Below, one piece after another: positions 25,720 through 33,720 of a stretch of DNA of 64,000 nucleotides; positions within the stretch are counted from its first letter, which is position 1; every line of letters begins with the position of its first letter. This DNA is from Amycolatopsis sp. WAC 01376 (GTDB lineage: Bacteria > Actinomycetota > Actinomycetes > Mycobacteriales > Pseudonocardiaceae). Position numbers and translations under genes: made by a program. The stretch covers positions 186,001 to 250,000 of the forward strand of contig NZ_QHKL01000007.1 of assembly GCF_003947415.1 (NCBI RefSeq), in the 5' to 3' direction. The notes beneath the pieces are model-generated. The model was not told where the DNA came from and did no database searches. It worked only from the letters and a program-made list of their open reading frames with translations.

Positions 25720-26124
25720 TTATCGGTGCTCGTGTGTACCCAGCGCGTACCGGTACACAAGCCGTTGGCCCCCTCCTTTGACCAGGTGGGGGCCTTCTGC
25801 TTTGTCGGTCAGGACTTCGCCGTATCCCTTGGCGTACAATGCTCCAGCGGCGGCACCGTAGGTCTTGGCCTGTGCTCCGGTCGCTCCAAGTTGGGCGTTG
25901 AGCTTGTTCGTCAACGACTCTTGCGCGATAGCGTCTGAGATGGCGGTACCGATGCCTGCGACCGCGCCGGACACGAGTGCGAATTTCGCGGCCATGCCAG
26001 CGACTTTCCCCGCGACATTGCCGAGGGAGACGCCGAAGCCGGACACGGTCTGTTCGCCGTCGTCAAGTTTCTTGGTGAGGTCGGAGACGTCACCCAGGAT
26101 GGTTACCTTGATCGGCTTAGCCAT
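25720..26124 (-). pseudogene. tail tape-measure protein, N-terminal fragment
   Basis: From ATG 26124 the first about 105 residues are a phage tape-measure start: a beta-strand opening (KPIKVTILGDVSDLTKKLDD), then a Gly/Ala-rich helix (LGNVAGKVAGMAAKFALVSGAVAG) and QESLTNKLNAQLG. Full proteins have many hundreds of residues. After GYGEVLTDKAEGP the sequence changes character and stops 18 residues later, next to an inverted GGCCCCC/GGGGGCC, so the rest of the gene and all later tail genes were deleted. Confidence 0.8.
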
Positions 26125-26135
26125 CGGCGCCCCCC

Positions 26136-26310
26136 TCACGTCATGACCGGGGTGCGTCGCGTCCCCGGCTCGTGTCCTCCGCCGTGTCGGCGGTTGCGGT
26201 CCTTCAGGTCTTTGTCCATTGCGGACACCAGCGCGTTGAACTCCACGAGCCGCAGCGTGTGTAGGTCCGCCTACGTGACGCCGAAGTGCGCCACAAGCCG
26301 CGCTTTCGTT
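26136..26310 (-). pseudogene. second tail-assembly chaperone frame with in-frame amber
   Basis: In the -1 frame relative to the end of the first chaperone, translation gives VTKARLVAHFGVT, a TAG at 26273-26271, then ADLHTLRLVEFNALVSAMDK and a basic tail to TGA 26136. Tail phages usually make this part by -1 frameshift as an extension of the first chaperone. A GGGGAAG sequence in the first ORF only partly resembles the lambda slippery site. The amber codon disables the extension. Confidence 0.55.
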
Positions 26311-26563
26311 ACTGCGCGGCGGGCACGGTAGGGTCCGGCTTCCCCGCCGGGCGCTCGACGCGGATCTTCAGGCTTCCGGCCTGCTCGATGGTGAATGCGG
26401 GGTCTTCACGACGCTTCACCACGAACGCGAGGGCGTGGAGGAACTTGCCCTTGCAGGAACCGGGCTTGGCCACCGACTCAATGGACGCGTCGATGATCTC
26501 TTCGACCGCCTCGATTTCGTCAATGGTCAGTTCGTCGATGTCAATCGAAATGAAGTCGGACAA
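26309..26563 (-). CDS. phage tail-assembly chaperone-like protein
   Basis: 84 residues from TTG 26563 with GGAGA upstream. A very acidic N-terminus (IDIDELTIDEIEAVEEIID) and the KFLHALAFVVKRREDPAFT block are like the small G-type tail chaperones that coat the tape-measure protein during tail assembly. Position between the gp10-like gene and the tape-measure gene fits. Confidence 0.65.
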   Translation of the reverse strand: MSDFISIDIDELTIDEIEAVEEIIDASIESVAKPGSCKGKFLHALAFVVKRREDPAFTIEQAGSLKIRVERPAGKPDPTVPAAQ

Positions 26564-26578
26564 CGATTCTCCAGTCTG

Positions 26579-26971
26579 TTAAGAGCCGAGAGCCCGCCGG
26601 ACGAGCCGCGTGATTCGCTCGCGGAAAACTGCGGTGTACTCGGCCTGTTTCTTCCCGGCGGTGCGGAAAAGGAAGGGCTGCGGGCGGATGTGCCGTTTGC
26701 GCCATCCGAAGTGAATCGGTCCGGCGTACGGGACCGACGAGCCGCGTCCAGCGCGGACGATGGCCCCCTTGACCCTCGCGGATGGCTTGACTGTGCGAGC
26801 CAGCCGGCCCGAACGATGCGGAGCCGCGCGGCTCGCGGGCTGCGCCACCACGTCGGCGGTGTCCTTGTGCGCCTGCGCTAGCTCCTTGCGCAGGTCGGCG
26901 TCCTTCGTGCGGCGTATCGCGCTGCGCAGCTCGCGCAGCCCGTCTACCCGGACCTCGAAGTCACGAGCCAC
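26579..26971 (-). CDS. HK97 gp10-like minor structural protein
   Basis: 130 residues from GTG 26971, with AAGGAG upstream. The N-terminus VRVDGLRELRSAIRRTKDADLRKEL and the HRSGRLARTV block, with PYAGPIHFGWRKR and the C-terminal FRERITRLVRR, are typical of the gp10 head-tail/tail-completion family. It is usually found before the major tail protein; here it lies after a tail fragment, so the module has been rearranged. Confidence 0.7.
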   Translation of the reverse strand: MARDFEVRVDGLRELRSAIRRTKDADLRKELAQAHKDTADVVAQPASRAAPHRSGRLARTVKPSARVKGAIVRAGRGSSVPYAGPIHFGWRKRHIRPQPFLFRTAGKKQAEYTAVFRERITRLVRRALGS

Positions 26972-26986
26972 GGGAAGATCTCCTTG

Positions 26987-27000
26987 TGGTGCACACGCCA
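26987..27000. repeat. TGGTGTGCACACCA-type palindrome, copy 1 (imperfect)
   Basis: TGGTGCACACGCCA upstream of the gp10-like gene. Related copies are at 27480, 27527, 29436 and 29484, all inside the prophage and next to plus-strand genes. Confidence 0.45.
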
Positions 27001-27224
27001 GGCCGCGAGTGACGTGCCCCACACGGGGTTTGGTATGCTCTGGAACGCGGCGAGTTTGCTGTGGTTGCAAACCTGAAGATGGAATAAGGGCGCGCGGCGG
27101 CAGTAGACGTTTCAAGTCGTGCTAAGGATCGAGGGAGAAGTACGCCTTAGCTTGCCCAATGGAAACATTGGTCAGGCTTTGACATGCCCTTGTCTGCCTG
27201 ACCAGGCAGGCAAGGAGTGCGACG

Positions 27225-27467
27225 ATGGCGATTGGTCCCACCGAGATTGTGGCGATTCTGGCCACCTCCGGTGCAGTAATCGGGGGAATTACCCGGCCCC
27301 TCTGCAAGTGGCTGACCGTGCGAACGCTCGCTGCCAAGGCCCGACCGGAAGACCTTCCAAAGATCGCGGAGGCCCTTAACCCCCCAATTCGGTTCAACGA
27401 TCGGTTGAGTCGTGGGCGTCAGCCCGATGGTTCGGACGACCCGAGTGACGGCGAGTCGGGTGATTAG
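27225..27467 (+). CDS. small membrane protein, phage cargo
   Basis: 80 residues, ATG with AAGGAG upstream. One N-terminal helix (IVAILATSGAVIGGIT) is followed by a basic/acidic tail ending DGSDDPSDGESGD. No family is recognised. It is transcribed against the late phage genes and has palindromes on both sides, so it probably has its own control (a moron). The 250-bp gap before it holds only promoter-like sequence. Confidence 0.5.
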   Translation: MAIGPTEIVAILATSGAVIGGITRPLCKWLTVRTLAAKARPEDLPKIAEALNPPIRFNDRLSRGRQPDGSDDPSDGESGD

Positions 27468-27479
27468 ACCTTCCCCTCG

Positions 27480-27540
27480 TGGTGTACACACCAAGCCCCT
27501 TCGTCGGCCGCGGGGCCTTCAGGTTGTGGTGTGCACACCA
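27480..27540. repeat. paired palindromes around a hairpin (module 1)
   Basis: TGGTGTACACACCA (27480-27493) and the perfect TGGTGTGCACACCA (27527-27540) flank GTCGGCCGCGGGGCCTTC. The same arrangement occurs at 29436-29497. Confidence 0.6.
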
Positions 27541-27553
27541 AGCAGGGGCGGAC

Positions 27554-27769
27554 TCAGCCGCTGGTCGGAGGGGTCGGAGTCGGCTCTGTGTAGACGAGCT
27601 TCAGCGCGTCGGAGGTACCGGGGTCGAGAATCCGGAACGGCAATTCCATGACTGTGACTTCGTCAATGGATGCTTCCGGGGAATCTCCGGTGAACTGAAT
27701 CGCCGGAGCTTCGATAACGAGAGACGACGGCTTTCCGTCACTCGCCTTCGTCGCACCCGTGTAGGTGAT
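27554..27769 (-). pseudogene. phage tail protein, C-terminal fragment
   Basis: A 71-residue open frame with no start, beginning ITYTGATKASDGKPSS and containing APAIQFTGDSPEASIDEV and LPFRILDPGTSDALKLVY, like the end of a major tail or tail-tube protein. It begins exactly where large terminase similarity stops, overlapping it in another frame, and is evidence for a deletion that removed portal, capsid and connector genes. Confidence 0.55.
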
Positions 27770-28940
27770 TGGTCGGGAACTCCACGACCGGCAAGCACTC
27801 TTCGGCTAACTCCTGCATCGCGACTTCCCACCGGTACGGGTCGCCGGGGACCTCCGCAACGCGGTAAATCCCGCATATATTCCGGATTCTCTGCTTTACC
27901 TCACCCAGCGGTGTACGCCAGTGCGGGTCATCCGCCGGGGCTTCCCAGTGCCCGAGTACCTCCGCGTGCAAGTCCGACAGGCGGACACCGACGATGCCGG
28001 TTGAATCGCCTTTCCACGCTGCATCAACGAAAGCAACGATTTCGTCGCCGGGCTCAAGCCGCTTATCCGGCCGCGCGAGCGCTTCCCACGCGCCGTGAGG
28101 AAGCCACATCGAGCCACCCCGGAGGAACTGATTCAGCCGGTACATGCGGAAATTAGCTTCGGGAGTGCGCTTGCAGCTCGCAGCGAAGTCCGCGTGATTC
28201 ATGATCTCCCACGACGGATTGCAGCGGCGCCACACGTCGGGGTCGCGGTGGTCGACCGTTTCGCCGGGGTGGACCCCGTACCAGCGGGACCAGAAAGAGG
28301 GGTCGTCCTCTTCGCCGGACTCGACCCGGCGGCCGTGCTCGACCATGTCCGCGAACGGCCCGTCAGGCAACGGCCCGGCGGTAGAGATCACCAAGAACAA
28401 GGGCTCGTTCCGTTGGGCAGAGCCAAGAGTGAGCGCGTCGAACAAGTCACTGTTCTTCGCCTGCGCGTACTCGTCCATCACGATCATGGACGGGTTCAAA
28501 CCTTGCTGAAGCCCGGCGTCGGCGGACACGGCCTTGAACCGGCCGCCCGTCGCGTGACAGATGATCTGATCACGTTGGACAGTGCAGATGTCCGACAGAA
28601 GCGGGGACATTCGGACCATGCGCGAGGCTTCGGCGAACAGTACCCGGGCCTGGTCGCGGGTGTTGGCGGCGCAGATGACTTCCGGCGCTGCGTCGCGAGT
28701 GTCCGCGCATAGGTGGTACAGCGCGAGCGCTGCGGCAAGCTGCGTCTTGCCGTTCTTGCGCGCCACGCCGAGAACCGCCGTCCGGTATCGGCGTCGGCCG
28801 TCCGGGGTGAGCCGGTAAATCTCATCGATGACGTCGCGTTGCCACGCGAGCAGACGGAATGGCTGCCCGAGATACGAGCCGCCTAGAGTGAGGTGCTGGA
28901 CGAATCGGCGTACCCGTCGTGCCTCTGTTTTGGGGGACAA
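27738..28940 (-). pseudogene. phage terminase large subunit, truncated
   Basis: 400 residues from TTG 28940, 9 bp after AGGAGG. The ATPase part is complete: LAWQRDVIDEIY, Walker A GVARKNGKT (about residues 58-66), Walker B MIVMDEYAQ, and coupling motif LVISTAG. The nuclease part begins (IVAFVDAAWKGDSTG) but ends soon after CLPVVEFPTN, where the sequence jumps to a tail-protein fragment; roughly the last quarter is lost. It therefore lacks the later nuclease acidic residues and should not package DNA. Overlap with the tail fragment marks the deletion point near 27770. Confidence 0.85.
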
Positions 28941-28952
28941 CGGTTTCGCCTC

Positions 28953-29411
28953 CTAATCGTCGTCAGGGCCACCCAAGATGTCGTCCAAAGTCGTCCGGCG
29001 CGCAGCGTTCGCGGCGATGCCCAGACGAAGGCGGGCTTCCAGATTCAGCCCGAGAGTTGTTTCTATGGCGCGCATTTCCTTCTCGGTGGACTCGGCGTAC
29101 CGCAGCGCCGGATGAATCACGGTCTGCCCGGTACTGCCCACTGTCGTAAGCCTGTCGATTTCCACTTCGCGCAGCAGCGCGGCCCGCCGGTCGTGAAGCT
29201 CGCAGTAGCGTTCGATCACGAACCGGTCAGTTGCAGGGAGGTAGGCGCCTTCGCCCGCAGCCCACACGGCCCGCCAGATCTCGCGACCGACGTCGCCCAG
29301 CTTCGACGGTACGCGCGGCGCACGTCCGACGTGGACAGTTGGCGCGGACGGGGAACCGTTGGCACTGCGCGGGTTTCCGGAGCGATCCTCCGGCCGCTTC
29401 GCGTGCGACAT
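28953..29411 (-). CDS. phage terminase small subunit (P27-like)
   Basis: 152 residues from ATG 29411 with GGAGG upstream. The family pattern is seen in LGDVGREIWRAVWAAGEGAYL, DRFVIERYCELHDRRAALL and GQTVIHPALRYAESTEKEM followed by the helical LGLNLEARLRLGI. Small terminases recognise the packaging site. It is 12 bp before the large subunit gene, the standard order. Confidence 0.85.
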   Translation of the reverse strand: MSHAKRPEDRSGNPRSANGSPSAPTVHVGRAPRVPSKLGDVGREIWRAVWAAGEGAYLPATDRFVIERYCELHDRRAALLREVEIDRLTTVGSTGQTVIHPALRYAESTEKEMRAIETTLGLNLEARLRLGIAANAARRTTLDDILGGPDDD

Positions 29412-29435
29412 GCCGAGTACCTCCGTCCCGTCTTG

Positions 29436-29497
29436 TGGTGTGCACCTCAACCGGGCACCTCGCCGGCCGCGGGGCCTTCCTTGTGGTGTGCACGCCA
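29436..29497. repeat. paired palindromes around a hairpin (module 2)
   Basis: TGGTGTGCACCTCA (29436-29449) and TGGTGTGCACGCCA (29484-29497) flank GCCGGCCGCGGGGCCTTC, repeating the organisation at 27480-27540. It lies between the small terminase start and the plus-strand gene at 29549. Confidence 0.55.
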
Positions 29498-29548
29498 CGC
29501 TGTATGTCGCCGCTAAGATTGATCGGACGAGCAAGCGGATGGGGAGTT

Positions 29549-30175
29549 ATGGACTTGAAAGCACTCTGGCGGGATCTACCGAGTTGGGTTCATGATCTCG
29601 ATTGGGGAAATGTGCCGTCATGGCTGTCCGCCTTATCGATTGTCGTCGCGGTTGCCGCATTCATGCGCGACAAGCGCAGACACCAACGGCGGCAGGTTGA
29701 CGAAGTCACAGCCGCAGGTCACGTTCTCTTTGATGCGCCGCGCATTCGCAATAGAGATGACCCCGAGGATTCCGAGTACGATCCGCTGTATGTCTCGCTC
29801 TACGTGCAGAATGCCAGCAAGCTTCCTGTGCGCGATGTTGTAGTTAACTACACTGTCCGAGTGCACTGGCGAGACAGGCGCACGCGAAAGTTCTACCGTA
29901 CACGCTTTACGAGGGTGGCTTGGTATGCGCAGAACGTTGACCCCGATACTACGGTGAAGCCACAAATGTCTGAAATTGAGATAGCGGCACCGCCGAACGA
30001 ACGCCATAAATTGACACGTGATGCCTCACTGACTATCACACATGTGTACATACGGGACAGTGTTGGCAAAATGTGGGTGTGGTTTCCCGGCTCAGGCCGG
30101 TCGGCTATCCCCATGGGAGTCAGAAGCGCTTTTCGGAACCTCGGATCGGGCATCCGTCGGCAAAGTCAGTACTAG
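29549..30175 (+). CDS. single-pass membrane protein, phage cargo
   Basis: 208 residues, ATG with GGGGAG upstream. A short amphipathic start (DLPSWVHDLDWGNVP) leads into one helix (WLSALSIVVAVAAFM), then a cytoplasmic-type domain of about 160 residues with beta character. No family is recognised. Base composition is clearly more AT-rich than neighbours, pointing to separate acquisition. It runs against the phage late genes, so expression in the lysogen is plausible. Confidence 0.6.
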   Translation: MDLKALWRDLPSWVHDLDWGNVPSWLSALSIVVAVAAFMRDKRRHQRRQVDEVTAAGHVLFDAPRIRNRDDPEDSEYDPLYVSLYVQNASKLPVRDVVVNYTVRVHWRDRRTRKFYRTRFTRVAWYAQNVDPDTTVKPQMSEIEIAAPPNERHKLTRDASLTITHVYIRDSVGKMWVWFPGSGRSAIPMGVRSAFRNLGSGIRRQSQY

Positions 30176-30176
30176 G

Positions 30177-30926
30177 TCAGTAACCGCTGTACCGGGCGCC
30201 CGTGCGCCTGCCGACGACTCCGGGCACGTTGCTTCCCGAGCCGTAGCGGCCACGGGCGTAGCGAACTCCCGCAATGATGTTGTCGACGGGGTGGCGGATG
30301 TCGCCATAGCCGGGCAACGCCCATCGGTCGAACGTCGGCCGGATCGTTTGGACTAGGCCCACACTCGGCGTTCCGCGTCGGGCGTTGATGTCCCAGGTGT
30401 TCACGGCGCACGGGTCGCCGGAGGACTCGGCCGCGATGATGAGCCGCAGCGCATCCCTGTCAGTGATTGGCGGTTCGCCGACGTGCTCCAGCGCGGCGGA
30501 AGCTTGCGCAATCCATCGGTCGGGCGCGTCCCTCTTTGCGGGGCCACACGGCGGGTTCGAGTCCTTCGCCGGGGGTTCGGGGTCCGGGCCTGCCCCGGCG
30601 GGCTGCGGGCTCGCGGGCACCGAAGGCAAGGCGGGCCGGGCCGGTTCGGCAGGCTGCGACCACACCAGGGCCGGGCGCAGCCGGGGGTTCACGGCGTACA
30701 CCGTGGAGAACAGGAGAACGGCGACGAGTGCCCCGGCGATCACGCGGTCGGTCGCCGACACGGAGCCGGGCAAGGTGCCTCCGTTCAGAGGTCGGCCGGG
30801 GACCGCCGTTGCGGACCGGCGTGTAAGTCCGTCCTTGGCGTCGCCCGGCGGGCGCGGAAGAGTGGGACCGCCCCGAACGGGGAGCACCAGGCCGCGAGAG
30901 GGGGCGCGGCCGGGCTCAACCCGCAC
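30177..30926 (-). CDS. membrane-anchored lytic transglycosylase-like protein
   Basis: Up to 249 residues; the start is uncertain (30926 or an internal GTG near 30757). One helix (VIAGALVAVLLFSTVYAV) is followed by a proline-rich spacer and an SLT-type domain: LRLIIAAESSGDPCAVN with the expected catalytic glutamate, then SVGLVQTIRPTFDRWALPG and NIIAGVRYARGRYG. It would cut peptidoglycan glycan strands, either for phage DNA entry or lysis. Its 5' end abuts the truncated integrase start, so the region between may be a deletion scar. Confidence 0.7.
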   Translation of the reverse strand: MRVEPGRAPSRGLVLPVRGGPTLPRPPGDAKDGLTRRSATAVPGRPLNGGTLPGSVSATDRVIAGALVAVLLFSTVYAVNPRLRPALVWSQPAEPARPALPSVPASPQPAGAGPDPEPPAKDSNPPCGPAKRDAPDRWIAQASAALEHVGEPPITDRDALRLIIAAESSGDPCAVNTWDINARRGTPSVGLVQTIRPTFDRWALPGYGDIRHPVDNIIAGVRYARGRYGSGSNVPGVVGRRTGARYSGY

Positions 30927-30939
30927 AGGGCGGTGGTCT

Positions 30940-31980
30940 ACGCAGGCTGCGCGGAAGCGAGCTGCGGGAGGGCTACTCCGACGTTCAGACCCGCCGAACG
31001 GTCGCGTCCCGGTTCAAGAACCACATCTTGCCGACGTTCGGTCACCTGCGGGTCTGTGACATCACCCTGTCGCGGGTCATGGAGTGGTGGGCGGAGATGT
31101 GCGAGAAGACCAAGCCCAACGGCGAGCGGTACGCGACGAGCACCCTTGAGCTTGCCTACGTCCACTTCGGCTCGTTCCTGCGGACGGCGGTAAAGGGCGC
31201 TACCAAGCTGCTCCCCGTGCACCCCTTCGACGGGTGGGACGTGGAGGTGCCCCGGCGTGACAGGCGTGTCCGGAACATCTGGGAGCAAGAGCGGGTGAAC
31301 ACCGTGCTTGCCGCCATGCCGGAGCGGGAACGGCCCATCGGGCTCGTGTCGGCGACGTGCGGGCATCGGCAGGACGAAGCGTTCGCCGTCGCGCTCGAAG
31401 ACGTGAACCGCTTCCGGAAGGAGATCACCATCCGCCACCAGGTGAAGCGCGTCGGCGGGAAGCTTGTCCTAGCCAAGCCCAAGGGCGGCAAGGTCCGCAC
31501 GGTCCGCTCGCCGACGTCACCGCGACCGCCATTGCCCAGCACGCGGAGAAGCACGGGACCACGGTTGTCCGGTGCACGTGCTGTAACAAGGACTGGCACG
31601 TGGTGTTCACCAACGACAAGGGCGGCCTGATCGACCGCGCCAAGTGGAACCCGGACGTCTGGCACCCCGCGATCCAGGCGGCCGAACTCGCCAAGGGCGG
31701 CGCCCACGGGATTCACAACCTGCGCCACTACTACGCGTCCCGGCTCATCGAAGGCGGCCCCGGTCACCGGGGAGCGTCCATGGAACAGGTCCGCGACTAC
31801 ATGGGGCACGCTTCCATCGTCACCACCAGCGAGACGTACGGGCACCTGTTCGAGCAGGCTCACGAGCGCGCTCGCTCATGGATGACCTGTTCTCGGCTGT
31901 TGTGTACCCGCTGTGTACCGCCGAAGACCGGTAGCCGTGTTAGCGCAGGTCAGACGGCTACCGGTCTCCGGGGCAACTGA
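30940..31980 (+). pseudogene. tyrosine recombinase/integrase, truncated and frameshifted
   Basis: The frame is open from about 30940 with no good start (YSDVQTRRTVASRFKNHILP); the N-terminal arm-binding part is missing. Core motifs follow: SATCGHRQDEAF around the first catalytic arginine, then after a -1 slip near 31504 HNLRHYYASRLIEGG and VRDYMGHASIVTTSETYGHL with the tyrosine nucleophile. Inserting one C in ACGGTCCGCTC restores the family sequence KVRTVPLADVTATAIA. The TGA overlaps the right 14-bp repeat. Confidence 0.85.
31902..31967. promoter_or_regulatory. integrase arm-type repeats and hairpin at the right end
   Basis: GTGTACC at 31902-31908 and 31913-31919 mirrors GTGTACC/GGTACAC at 25734-25740 and 25752-25758 on the left end, candidates for integrase arm sites. 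A 13-bp stem (31925-31937 with 31955-31967) follows. Confidence 0.4.
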
Positions 31981-31991
31981 AGGGTCCCTTC
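31978..31991 (+). repeat. right prophage end (attR-like core)
   Basis: TGAAGGGTCCCTTC, identical to 25615-25628 and followed by ACGACAT, the right half of the host palindrome. Confidence 0.75.
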
Positions 31992-32059
31992 ACGACATAA
32001 GACTTCGACGCCAGGCCGTCTGAAGCACTGAAGCAGCCGGCGGCTCATCCTCACGTCTC

Positions 32060-32179
32060 GTGAGTGGCGATTCGGGTTAGAGCGAACTGTGCTTTAGGTA
32101 CCTACGGCGGGAAGCGGGTCGGATCGCAGGTCCGTGAAGGGCTAAGAGAGGCCTCGCCAGAACCCGAATCGCCACACAC
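32060..32179. repeat. MITE-like element, 120 bp
   Basis: Bounded by GTGAGTGGCGATTCGGGTT and AACCCGAATCGCCACACAC (one mismatch), a shortened relative of 8090-8268. The gap 31981-32235 contains nothing else. Confidence 0.6.
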
Positions 32180-32235
32180 GACCCCCCGGCACCCACCGCG
32201 CCACCTTTGCCCTACCCCCTCAATATGTGCGGGAG

Positions 32236-33210
32236 TCACTCGGTGGCTTCGGCGACCGCGGCCGCCTCGTCGTCGTCCATCGCCTTGGTGTCGCGCGGTG
32301 GGAGGAACGGCTCGTCGTCGGCGGGGCGTCCGGAGGCACGCTCCTTGCCACGGGTGAGTTCCGCGTCCAGCTCGGCGCCGAGGAGGACGGCGATGTTCGA
32401 GATCCACAGCCAGATCAGGAACACGATGACCCCGGCGAGCGAACCGTAGACCTTGTTGTACGAGCCGAAATTGCTCACGTAGAAGGCGAATCCCGCGGTG
32501 GCGGCTGCCCAGAGCACCACGGCCACGAGCCCGCCGGGCGTGAGCCAGCGGAACTTCGGCTGCCGCACGTTGGGGCTCACCCAGTAGAGCATCGCGAACG
32601 CCAGCCCCGCCAGCAGCGCGATCACCGGCCATTTCGCGATGTCCCACACGAGGACACCCGTCGAACCGAGGCCGATCAGGTCACCGAGGTAGCGCGCGAC
32701 CCCGCCGGTCGCCACCACGCCGGCGGCGCACAAGGCGAGGACGATCAGCACGGCGACGGTGAGCCCGACCCGCAACGGCACGGTCTTCCAGATCGGGCGG
32801 CCTTCGGGCATCGAATAGATGACGTTGGACGCACGCATGAACGCGCCGATGTAGCCGGATGCCGACCACAACGCGCCCACGAAGCCGATGATCGCCGCCG
32901 TTCCGGCCAGTCCGCCGGATTTGGACAGCTCCTCGATCGCGCCGACCAGGATCTCCCGGCCCTGACCCGGCGCGATCCGGCCGACGTTGTCGACCAGGGT
33001 CTGGGTCGCGGACGGCCCGAGCAGGCCGAGGATCGCGGTCAGGACCAGCAACCCGGGGAAGAGCGAGAGGACGCCGTAGTAGGTGAGGGCGGCCGCCCAG
33101 TCCAGCATGTTGTCGTGGTTGAACTGGGCGAACGTCCGTTTGAGCACCGCGAACCACGATCGGCGGGACAACTCCGTCGGACCGTCCGGGTTTTCCGTTG
33201 TGGCAGCCAA
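32236..33210 (-). CDS. YihY/BrkB family membrane protein
   Basis: 324 residues from TTG 33210, 5 bp after AGGAGG. Six membrane helices are visible; the family hallmarks are AALTYYGVLSLFPGLLVL, GLWSASGYIGAFM-like block, WVSPNVRQPKFRWLTPG and YGSLAGVIVFLIWLW. An acidic C-terminal tail (AMDDDEAAAVAEATE) is cytoplasmic. The transported substrate or role is not established for the family. Confidence 0.9.
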   Translation of the reverse strand: MAATTENPDGPTELSRRSWFAVLKRTFAQFNHDNMLDWAAALTYYGVLSLFPGLLVLTAILGLLGPSATQTLVDNVGRIAPGQGREILVGAIEELSKSGGLAGTAAIIGFVGALWSASGYIGAFMRASNVIYSMPEGRPIWKTVPLRVGLTVAVLIVLALCAAGVVATGGVARYLGDLIGLGSTGVLVWDIAKWPVIALLAGLAFAMLYWVSPNVRQPKFRWLTPGGLVAVVLWAAATAGFAFYVSNFGSYNKVYGSLAGVIVFLIWLWISNIAVLLGAELDAELTRGKERASGRPADDEPFLPPRDTKAMDDDEAAAVAEATE

Positions 33211-33268
33211 GGGAACCTCCTGAAGGGGATTCCCTCGCTTACCCGGGAGCGCCGGGGCGAAACAGCGA

Positions 33269-33481
33269 TCAGGCCGGCCGAGGCCGCGGCTGTGGTGGAG
33301 GCGGGACGGTCTTCGCGAGGACGATGTCCGCCAGCCGGATCGTCACCAGCCCGCGTTTGGTCTCCACCGCGCATTCCGCGTCGTCACGGGAGCGCAGGTA
33401 GCCGAGGGCGTCGGTGAACCCGCCTTCGATCCGGTACCGCACGACGATCCTCGTGCCGACCGGGACGTCCGGGAGGGTCAC
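33269..33481 (-). CDS. small SH3-like protein (Rv0428c N-domain-like)
   Basis: 70 residues. GTG start overlaps the stop of the glutaredoxin gene (GTGA). VGTRIVVRYRIEGGFTDALG and RGLVTIRLADIVLAKTVPP resemble the N-terminal beta-barrel that precedes the acetyltransferase domain in Rv0428c-type GNAT proteins, here alone with a proline tail. Similar short proteins are sometimes labelled ferrous iron transport protein A, without clear support. Confidence 0.55.
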   Translation of the reverse strand: MTLPDVPVGTRIVVRYRIEGGFTDALGYLRSRDDAECAVETKRGLVTIRLADIVLAKTVPPPPQPRPRPA

Positions 33482-33717
33482 CGGTCCAGGTGCGCGGTGA
33501 GCTCGTCGTCGCTCGGCTCGACCAGGTGGGTGCCGTCCGGCCAGACGATGGTGGGGATCCGGCGCTCACCGTTCTGCAGCGCCCGCACGGTTTCCTCGGC
33601 GACAGTGTCCGCTTCGACGTCGATGTAGTCGTACTCGACGCCCTTCGCGTCCAGCAGGGCACGGCTGCGTTTGACGTCGGGGCACCAGTCGGCGCCGTAC
33701 ACGGTGAGGTCGCTCAT
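33478..33717 (-). CDS. glutaredoxin/mycoredoxin-like protein with CPDV site
   Basis: 79 residues. Thioredoxin fold typical of the Grx family: TVYGADWCPDVKRSRALLD, VEYDYIDVEAD, RRIPTIVWPDGTHLVEPS. The active site has one cysteine (WCPDVK) instead of CxxC, so it would act by a monothiol mechanism or as a binding protein. It starts 3 bp after the LAL regulator stop and is coupled to the following SH3-like gene. Confidence 0.85.
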   Translation of the reverse strand: MSDLTVYGADWCPDVKRSRALLDAKGVEYDYIDVEADTVAEETVRALQNGERRIPTIVWPDGTHLVEPSDDELTAHLDR

Positions 33718-33720
33718 GGC

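Larger units (their letters stand above)
25615..31991. mobile_element. degraded prophage, about 6.4 kb
   Basis: The element is bounded by a 14-bp direct repeat and has split a palindromic intergenic repeat; the same repeat is uninterrupted at 7970-8110. Minus-strand structural genes run from small terminase to a truncated tape-measure gene, with portal, capsid and most tail genes missing. A tyrosine integrase remnant sits at the right end with its stop touching the repeat. Integrase and large terminase are broken, so the element should be immobile on its own. GC and codon use vary, the gene at 29549 being AT-richer. Confidence 0.85.

Noticed and set aside
25757..25800. GGCCCCC/GGGGGCC hairpin at the tape-measure end as a tRNA remnant or att site
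   Set aside because: No cloverleaf can be drawn; the 14-bp direct repeat gives a better boundary.
26339..26349. GGGGAAG as a lambda-like frameshift site in the tail chaperone
   Set aside because: Only P-site re-pairing is good; A-site re-pairing would fail, so no claim of programmed frameshift is made.
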